The notes beneath the pieces were generated by a model. The model was not told where the DNA came from, made no database searches, and worked only from the letters and a program-made list of their open reading frames with translations. A stretch of DNA of 64,000 nt from Ophiosphaerella korrae (lineage: Eukaryota; Ascomycota; Dothideomycetes; Pleosporales; Phaeosphaeriaceae), in the NCBI GenBank assembly GCA_028456385.1, contig JALNQF010000061.1:1-64000 (forward strand), written 5' to 3'. Every line of letters starts with the position of its first letter. Within the stretch, counting starts at the first letter, position 1. Both the position numbers and the translations under genes were made by a program. Below are positions 58,124 through 64,000 of the stretch, piece by piece.

Positions 58124-59047
58124 ATGGACGAAAAACCCCTCACCACAACAACCACCCCCTCACCCTCGCCATCCACCCCTCCAAAACAACCCAACAACAA
58201 AGACCCAAAACCTACCAGCCCCCAAGCCTCCAACAAACCCCCCAAACCCACCCTCCCCCCCTTCCTCCTCCCCCTCCTCCATACCGCCCTCCTAAAAACC
58301 GACAAAACCCTCCTCCGCCTCTCAACCCTCCTCTCCTCCCCCCCCACAACCGACGCCCTCCTCTGCACCCTCTCCTACACCCTCACTCTCCTCTCCGCGC
58401 TCCTCCCCCGCCTACTAACCCCAACCCCAACCCGCGCATCAAAAACCACCACCACGCCGACGCCACATCTCCACGCCATAATCGCAAGCACATCCTCCCT
58501 CGCATCCACCATCTCCGACTTCCGCATCTTTGTGCGCTTATGGGGCATGCTGGGACTGTACACGTGGGCGCGCAGCACGCTCCTTGCGCGTCGCAGCGGT
58601 GGCGGCGGCGGCGGCGGCGGCAGCGCACCGAGTAGCGCCAAGGAAAGGATTCTGCGGGGTGTGGAGTGGGCGCGCATCTTATCGTGCGTCGGGTTCCAGG
58701 TGCTCGAGAATGCAGCGTATCTCGCGGGCAAGGGCGTGGTGCGTGTGGACAAGGCGCGGGAAAATGGGTGGTGGGTGTGGAGTTCGCGGTTTTGGGCTGG
58801 GTATGTGGGGGTGGAGTTTGTGCGGTTGGGGGTGGAGGGGTATTTTTGGGGGGAGGAGGAGGGGGAGGAGGAGGGGGCTAGGCGGGGGGAAGTGTGGTGG
58901 AGGGATTTGGTGTCGAACGTTGCGTATGCGCCTATGACACTGCATTGGTCTGTTGAGAAGGGGTTACTCAGCGAGGTTGGGGTTGGGGCGTGTGGGGTTG
59001 TTGCTGGGGGGGCGTTGCTAGCTGATGCGTGGAGGAAGACTGCGTGA
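58124..59047 (+). CDS. PEX11-family peroxisomal membrane protein
   Basis: Single exon, 307 residues, ATG in a strong context (accATGG). The N-terminal 45 residues are Thr/Pro/Lys-rich and low in complexity. The PEX11 fold follows: LSSPPTTDALLCTLSYTLTL, then ISDFRIFVRLWGMLGLYTWA, WARILSCVGFQVLENAAYLA and WVWSSRFWAGYVGVEFVRL. PEX11 proteins elongate and divide peroxisomes and sit in the peroxisomal membrane; the divergent C-type branch is the best fit. A run of eight glycines (about residues 161-168, GGC repeats at 58603-58622) splits the two halves and probably varies in length between strains. The acidic GEEEGEEEG stretch is a further simple repeat. Convergent with the Dma1-like gene 314 bp downstream. 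Confidence 0.88.
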   Translation: MDEKPLTTTTTPSPSPSTPPKQPNNKDPKPTSPQASNKPPKPTLPPFLLPLLHTALLKTDKTLLRLSTLLSSPPTTDALLCTLSYTLTLLSALLPRLLTPTPTRASKTTTTPTPHLHAIIASTSSLASTISDFRIFVRLWGMLGLYTWARSTLLARRSGGGGGGGGSAPSSAKERILRGVEWARILSCVGFQVLENAAYLAGKGVVRVDKARENGWWVWSSRFWAGYVGVEFVRLGVEGYFWGEEEGEEEGARRGEVWWRDLVSNVAYAPMTLHWSVEKGLLSEVGVGACGVVAGGALLADAWRKTA

Positions 59048-59361
59048 GGCTTGACATTACCGACTGATACTTCAGCACTATGTGTGGATAGGATGAGAGA
59101 GTCTAAGCAGACAGGCCCCGTCATATACTGGTCCGTGTTTATGTGATGGTTATCTACGTCTGCTATAGCGATTAGGAGCCAAGAACTCGGCGTGACAACA
59201 TGATACATTCGCTGATTTCGACAAAAGAATATTCCCCTCCCTCTTGCAACATCTTCTTTCCTCAACAAGCCGTATGCAAATAATGATAGACCGTAACCCT
59301 CGTGGGCTCCGTGACGCCATGTTGCGCCAAAATATGCAGAATAACCCATAGGAAATACTCC
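59048..59361. other. Convergent 3' region, PEX11 and Dma1-like genes
   Basis: 314 bp between two stop codons facing each other. It must hold both terminators. Nothing else supported. Confidence 0.5.
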
Positions 59362-61241
59362 CTAATCAAATCGTACGGGTGGTAGAGTTGGGGGGGCTCC
59401 ATTGTGCACACTTCCAGAGTCTGAGGCGGGCGAGATGTCTCGAGGTCGGTTGGCTGCTGCTCGCCCGGCACTACCATCCAGAACAAATGGACCAGCGTCA
59501 TTTCGGGGCGTCATGGGCCCATCGGGAACGCGATCAGGAGTGAGCCCATCACGGGCAGCTTGGTATAGTGGAGAGAGGCCAGAATACTCATTGGCCCCGA
59601 GCACGTTGATCGTGACTGGCTGAGTGACTGAGGATGTTGGTGGCTCAGCACGACGCTCGGGAGTCTGTGGGGGTAGACTCATATTCCCAGGTGTCGAGTC
59701 GGCAATAGTGAAGTTTGAGACTGACTGTTGTAGCTCAGACATATTTCCACCATCTTCGCTATCGCCATTGACAGGGGCTTGTGTGTTTAGTGGAACGATT
59801 GAAGCGCGCGGGGTCACATGGCGGTCTCCCTGTCTGCTCTCGCCTTCGGCCGAGGCTTCGTCATTGGCCTGTTCTGCATCTTCCACCCAGTCCTCAAAGT
59901 CGGCTGGCTCCTCTACATCCTCCTCCAGGTCAGCAACTGCCCGACAATTCGGGCACAGGAAATTGGGCCAGGTGGGCCCATTCAGAATGGGACGAATACA
60001 CTTGTAATGCCAGACGTGAGAGCATGGGGCGACGAATAATGATTGGCAAGGCTGTGCTCAAGTAAGTTGGGATGGAACTTGCAAGTCACGTGAAGACTTA
60101 CGGCGATTGGCATTAGGCAGATGGCACATTCCGAGGTATGTGTTGATGCGCCGTCGCTGTCCACCTTACCCTTGGCAAGGTTTCGCAATCTTTGATGTGT
60201 TTGTTTACTAGCGGGGTCAGTCAAAATTCACAACAGGAATGCAGCAACGCACTTGAACTTATTCAGCCCTTGCTGCCAGCCACGGTTGCACTCGACACGA
60301 ATCTTGACACAGCGAAAGATCATCTCCTCTCCGCCTCGAAAGTCTATTCCGAGCTGGACGATGTCGCCGTCTTTTATGCGGAACGGCTTGGATTCGACGT
60401 TTGGCTGACTCAGCCTGATGTGGTTGAGGAAGGTCCCGGACGAGCTCTTCACGTCCTTGATGTACCAGCTGCCGTCCTTGCACCACAGCTCGCAATGCTT
60501 TCTGCTGACAACCTTGGACTTGAATCCTACGGCCGCTGCCGAGGGCATGTTCGGGGGGTTCTCCGGTATGTTGTCACGCTCCGAGTACCTGCCGACTCGA
60601 ATCAGGGCAGACTCATCTGGCAGCGTGCGAGTTATGGTGGGAAACTGCAGCGAAGGACGGCCGGCTCGAGGGTCCTGATGCGGGATGAAACGAATCGAGG
60701 GCAGGTGCTTGACGGCAGGCGCGCCGTCAGTCCCATTTTCCATGGCACCGTTGCTGGCTGGGCCTGGGGAGGCAGGCGTGGGGCCAGAGTTGTTGCGCAC
60801 TGTGAGCTGCGGGCCGGCCGTCTCTGCGCGATTTCTGGTCATGCCGGTGGTGGGAGGAGGGGAGACAGGGGAGACGGGCAGATGCAGGGCCGGCGAGGGG
60901 GCCAGATCGGAGCCGGAGTCGGTCTGCCTGCGCAAAGGGGGCAGGGGGCGAGTGGTGGCAGTGGTGGTCGCGGCGGCAGTGGTGGCCGAGGAAGAAGCAA
61001 CAAAGGCGGGCGAGCCAGGCGGGGTGTGGGTGGATGCGCGTGCTCGTGTTTTGGACAGCCTAGAGTCCTCACGTGGGTCGTCGGAGGCGGTGGTGGTCGA
61101 GGGCAGGTGCAGGTTCCTCAGGAAACTCAAGCCTCGCAAGCCCAACGGCCGAGGCGAGGGCGACGAGGGCGACGAGGGCGACGAGGGCGACACCGGGGAT
61201 GCAGCAACAGTGGGTGCGGCGGGCGCTGGTGCAGTGAACAT
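59362..61241 (-). CDS. dma1: FHA-RING E3 ubiquitin ligase, Dma1-like
   Basis: Exons in coding order 61241-60253, 60207-60102 and 60051-59362; 594 residues; introns 45 and 50 bp. ATG at 61241 (MFTAPAPAAP) is the first methionine; the frame upstream begins only with TTG. Residues 1-175 are Ser/Pro/Thr-rich. The FHA domain (about 180-315) has RVGRYSERD, SRKHCELWCKDGSWYIKDVK and SSSGTFLNHIRLS, the phosphothreonine-binding core. The RING (about 356-403) is assembled across the second splice: ECAICLMPIA, PCQSLFVAPCSHVWHYKC and CPNCRA, with the C-H-C order intact. The C-terminal 190 residues are disordered and acidic. Dma1/Dma2 proteins link the spindle checkpoint to septum formation by ubiquitinating mitotic regulators. 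Symbol given by architecture, not by alignment. Confidence 0.92.
61152..61191. repeat. 9-bp tandem repeat in the Dma1-like gene
   Basis: Four to five units of gagggcgac, encoding a Ser-Pro-Ser-Ser-Pro-type run near the N-terminus of the protein. In frame, so length changes would be tolerated. Confidence 0.85.
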
Positions 61242-61987
61242 CAGAAGTAGGTGGACGCAGGAGGGCGTAGACAAGGATGCCTCTGGCCTGAGGCTTGCCC
61301 AGACGGGTGTATGAATAGGGTTTCGACGACGTTTGACAGCTACCGCGGCACAGGCGACCGTTCAAACACGCAGGGGTGGATGAGGTTCAACGGGTGGCAA
61401 GTGCAAGACCGTGTGTATATGATATGATATGCGAGGGCAAGCAGGGCTGCGCTGTGCTGGTGGAGAGGGCGCCAAGGTTGGGCCCTGGCCAGACGGGATA
61501 TCAGGGAGTCTGAGAGGCCGGCGACAGACAGAAAGCAGACAGACAGACAGTTGGGAGAGTTTGCAATCTGGCACGTGGCGCAGAGCTGAAGCTGCAGGTG
61601 GGGGCGCCGGTGCAAAAGTTAGGGTTGGGTGATGCGTAGTGGCAAAAAGACGATTCAACTTCTCCTTGGGGGCCGTCCAGACAGCGGCCGAAGCATGGCA
61701 GGCGAGCCAAATTGTCAGCGCCTGGTGTTTGACCTCGCAGCCGCCATGCTATTTATTCCCGCCGCATGCATCCCATCTGCTGCACAACGCAGGCTCGAGT
61801 CTCCGTCTCCGCACAAGAGTATCAGCCGGTCAGATAAGGCTGACTGTGCGAGAACCATTCTCGTGCGTTGGAGCCGGGCAGGTCGCTTTGGTAGTTCTGG
61901 CCTGGGCGGGCGCGGCATCGGCAACACTGGTGATGCGGCACGTGACATGCATCGTCATGCCGAAATTTTGATTTTGGCCGCCTGTCG
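61242..61987. other. Divergent promoter region, Dma1-like and MPP-alpha genes
   Basis: 746 bp between two start codons facing away from each other. Contains short repeats of cagacaga (61525-61550) and GC-rich DNA. Frames present on both strands are compositional. No RNA gene seen. Confidence 0.5.
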
Positions 61988-63727
61988 ATGCTCTGCACCC
62001 ACGCCCACGACATGTTACGGCCCCGCACTGTTCAACCGTTAACGCGGGCGCTTTCCCGGACGCCAGCGTCACTCACGCGATCAACGCCATGCGGCAGTAG
62101 ACGGGGGCTGGCCACGGTGCTGGCAGAAGAGAGGGACCCGGTCGAGCTGGACCAAATCACCACACTGCCCAATGGCATCCGCGTGGCCACCGAAGCCCTG
62201 CCAGGCCACTTTTCCGGCATAGGTGTCTACGTCGAGTCTGGGTCGCGGTACGAGAACGATGCGCTGCGGGGAGTCAGCCACATCATCGACCGCCTGGCTT
62301 TCAAGTCGACACGCACCACCACGGGCGACGAGATGGTCGGCAAGATGGAGTCGTTGGGGGGCAACATCCAATGCGCCTCGTCGAGAGAATCGCTCATGTA
62401 CCAGGCCGCAACCTTCAACTCCTCCGTAGCCTCCACCGTCGGCATCCTGGCCGAGACCATCCGCGACCCAATCATAACCGAGAACGAGGTGCAGGAACAG
62501 CTCGAGACGGCCGACTACGAGATTGGGGAGATCTGGAGCAAGCCAGAGCTCATCCTGCCCGAGCTCGTACACATGGCTGCTTACAAGGACAACACCCTGG
62601 GCAACCCGTTGCTATGTCCCAAGGAGCGTCTGCCATACATCAACCGCAACACCGTCGAAGCATACCGAAAGGAATTCTACAAGCCCGACCGGATAGTTCT
62701 TGCCTTCGCTGGCGTAGATCATAACGAAGCCGTCCGGCTGTCAGAGCAGTACTTTGCCGATATGAAAAAAGATCAAGGCCCCTCACTGCTCGAAGACACC
62801 TCATCTTCGCCATCCCCCCAACAAACCTTCACGGCAGACCACCCCACGCCCACCGGCGCCCCGCCTCAAACCTCCAAACTCCTCTCCAAAATCCCCTTCT
62901 TCAAAAACCTCTCCACATCCGCCACCTCCAACGCCTCAGTCAACACCTCACTTGACCTCTCCTTCCCCCCAATCGACACCTCCCTCCCCTCCCACTACAC
63001 CGGCGGCTTCCTCACCCTCCCCCCGATCCCTCCCCCCCTCAACCCCTCCCTCCCCCGCCTCTCCCACATCCACCTCGCCTTTGAAGCCCTCCCCATCTCC
63101 TCCCCCGACATCTACGCCCTCGCAACTCTCCAAACCCTCCTTGGTGGCGGCGGCTCCTTCTCCGCCGGCGGCCCCGGCAAGGGCATGTACTCGCGTCTCT
63201 ACCTCAACGTCCTCAACCAGCACGGCTGGGTCGAGTCTTGCATCGCCTTCAACCACAGCTACACCGACTCGGGCCTCTTCGGCATCGCCGCGTCGTGCGC
63301 CCCCTCCCACGTCGCACAGATGCTCGAGGTCATGTGCCGCGAACTCAAGTCCCTCGGCGACGAATCGGGCTACGCCGCGCTCAAACAGGGCGAAGTCGCC
63401 CGCGCCAAAAACCAGTTGCGTTCCTCACTCCTTATGAATCTCGAGTCCCGCATGGTCGAGCTTGAGGATCTGGGCCGCCAGGTCCAGGTGCATGGCCGCA
63501 AAGTCGGTGTCAAGGAAATGTGCCGCAAGATCGAGGAAGTCACCATCCAGGACTTGCGGCGCGTTGCGCGCACCGTGTTTGGCGGTGGTGTGCAAAACCT
63601 AGGGCAGGGGAGTGGGGCGCCAACGGTGGTGCTGCAGGAGGGCGAGATGGAGGGTTTACGTAGGCGCGAGTTTGCGTGGGAGGATATACAGAGTCGTATT
63701 GCAAAGTGGAAGCTTGGGAGGGCGTAG
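61988..63727 (+). CDS. Mitochondrial processing peptidase, alpha subunit
   Basis: Single exon, 579 residues. The N-terminus is an arginine/serine/threonine-rich mitochondrial targeting sequence; a second ATG at 62012 (MLRPRTVQPLTRALSRTP) makes a more typical presequence and may be the real start. The M16 core follows: TTLPNGIRVATEALPGHFSG, GVYVESGSRYEN, and HIIDRLAFKST where beta subunits have the zinc-binding HxxEH, here degenerate as expected for alpha. The glycine-rich substrate loop is at about residues 385-405 (LLGGGGSFSAGGPGKGMYS), which identifies alpha. A Ser/Thr/Pro-rich insertion lies at about 270-330. With the beta subunit it removes presequences from imported proteins in the matrix. 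Housekeeping gene, strongly C-biased codons. Confidence 0.94.
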   Translation: MLCTHAHDMLRPRTVQPLTRALSRTPASLTRSTPCGSRRGLATVLAEERDPVELDQITTLPNGIRVATEALPGHFSGIGVYVESGSRYENDALRGVSHIIDRLAFKSTRTTTGDEMVGKMESLGGNIQCASSRESLMYQAATFNSSVASTVGILAETIRDPIITENEVQEQLETADYEIGEIWSKPELILPELVHMAAYKDNTLGNPLLCPKERLPYINRNTVEAYRKEFYKPDRIVLAFAGVDHNEAVRLSEQYFADMKKDQGPSLLEDTSSSPSPQQTFTADHPTPTGAPPQTSKLLSKIPFFKNLSTSATSNASVNTSLDLSFPPIDTSLPSHYTGGFLTLPPIPPPLNPSLPRLSHIHLAFEALPISSPDIYALATLQTLLGGGGSFSAGGPGKGMYSRLYLNVLNQHGWVESCIAFNHSYTDSGLFGIAASCAPSHVAQMLEVMCRELKSLGDESGYAALKQGEVARAKNQLRSSLLMNLESRMVELEDLGRQVQVHGRKVGVKEMCRKIEEVTIQDLRRVARTVFGGGVQNLGQGSGAPTVVLQEGEMEGLRRREFAWEDIQSRIAKWKLGRA

Positions 63728-63896
63728 TTGCATGATTTGATTTGATTTGATAGGGGAGGTCGTACACGTTGTATTATATAGATAGACGCGAAACAGGAAA
63801 AGGAATTACGATGGGGGTTAGGGCAATGAAAATGATCAAACGTATTCTACGCATAATTCACACCCTCCCCCGGCATATCAGTCTGCGCGCGCCATT

Positions 63897-63998
63897 TTAT
63901 ACCTGCGCCATGACGCGCTCCATTCCCACTTCCACCACGTCCGGCACACGCATTTCAACCGCCTCTTCTGTCACCGCCACGCCCCCTTCAACAAGCAC
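63897..63998 (-). CDS. 3' end of a gene running off the window
   Basis: A minus-strand frame open from the window edge for 33 codons, ending with TAA at 63899-63897 (VEMRVPDVVEVGMERVMAQV before the stop). Acidic and valine-rich. Too short to assign a family. The 170 bp to the MPP-alpha stop would be a convergent 3' region. Confidence 0.4.
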   Translation of the reverse strand: MLVEGGVAVTEEAVEMRVPDVVEVGMERVMAQV

Positions 63999-64000
63999 TT

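Noticed and set aside
58375..59349. 324-codon ORF opposite the PEX11 gene
   Set aside because: It is a shadow of the strongly codon-biased PEX11 frame: low-complexity proline, arginine and histidine runs, and no domain.
60192..61314. Long plus-strand ORFs opposite the Dma1-like gene
   Set aside because: Glycine/arginine-rich reverse reading of Ser/Pro-rich codons; the minus strand has intact FHA and RING domains.
1..64000. tRNA and rRNA genes
   Set aside because: I looked for cloverleaf-like segments and conserved B-box words and found none convincing; a tRNA search program would be the decisive test.

Overview
The window is nuclear DNA of a filamentous ascomycete (Pezizomycotina; a dothideomycete of the Pleosporales type is my best guess). 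The basis is short GT-AG introns of 45-107 bp with CTRAC-type branch sites, families typical of such fungi (HET, CorA-like, FHA-RING, PEX11), and extreme repeat-induced point mutation (RIP). The species cannot be named from sequence alone. It has two sharply different halves.

Positions 1 to about 40,400 are an AT-rich, TpA-saturated isochore in which CpA/TpG dinucleotides have almost vanished. No intact host gene is visible. It is built of dead transposons. The left part (about 980-9,225) holds stacked, truncated minus-strand copies of a chromodomain Ty3/gypsy family (called Gypsy-1 here). A second chromodomain gypsy family (Gypsy-2, 201-bp LTRs) occupies 10,528-17,583. A solo Gypsy-2 LTR, a TA-flanked MITE and a solo Gypsy-1 LTR follow. 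From 19,923 to 41,055 lies one pogo/Fot1-type DNA transposon of about 2.1 kb, blown up to 21 kb by insertions: Gypsy-1 copy A (20,992-28,021, TSD cgtaa), Gypsy-1 copy B (28,499-40,473, TSD ctaat), and inside B a third, reverse-oriented copy C (30,393-35,326, TSD aaagg/aaaga) that lacks reverse transcriptase. Cutting the insertions out at the duplicated target sites restores one transposase reading direction across all three pieces.

The isochore ends inside copy B's 3' LTR and the pogo remnant. From about 40,970 the DNA has ordinary base composition and is gene-dense. In order: a HET-domain protein (+), an APC permease of the choline/GABA type (+), a secreted RNase T1/F1-type enzyme (+), a bestrophin-like channel (-), a serine/threonine kinase with a beta-rich C-terminal half (+), a CorA-like membrane protein (-), a four-exon 83-residue protein (-), an amino-acid permease of the YAT/AAT type (+), a PEX11-family peroxisomal protein (+), a Dma1-like FHA-RING ubiquitin ligase (-), the alpha subunit of the mitochondrial processing peptidase (+), and the 3' end of one more gene (-) at the edge. 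These do not form a metabolic cluster: two nutrient permeases, a secreted nuclease and an allorecognition-type HET gene sit nearest the isochore, and conserved housekeeping genes (PEX11, Dma1, MPP-alpha) lie farthest from it.

The most unusual structures are the TSD-proven nest, conserved antisense reading frames between pol and the 3' LTR of Gypsy-1, a run of mutually similar intron-like segments antisense to Gypsy-2, and the DFG-to-DFN kinase. Exon boundaries were derived by eye from reading frames and splice signals; no database search was possible.
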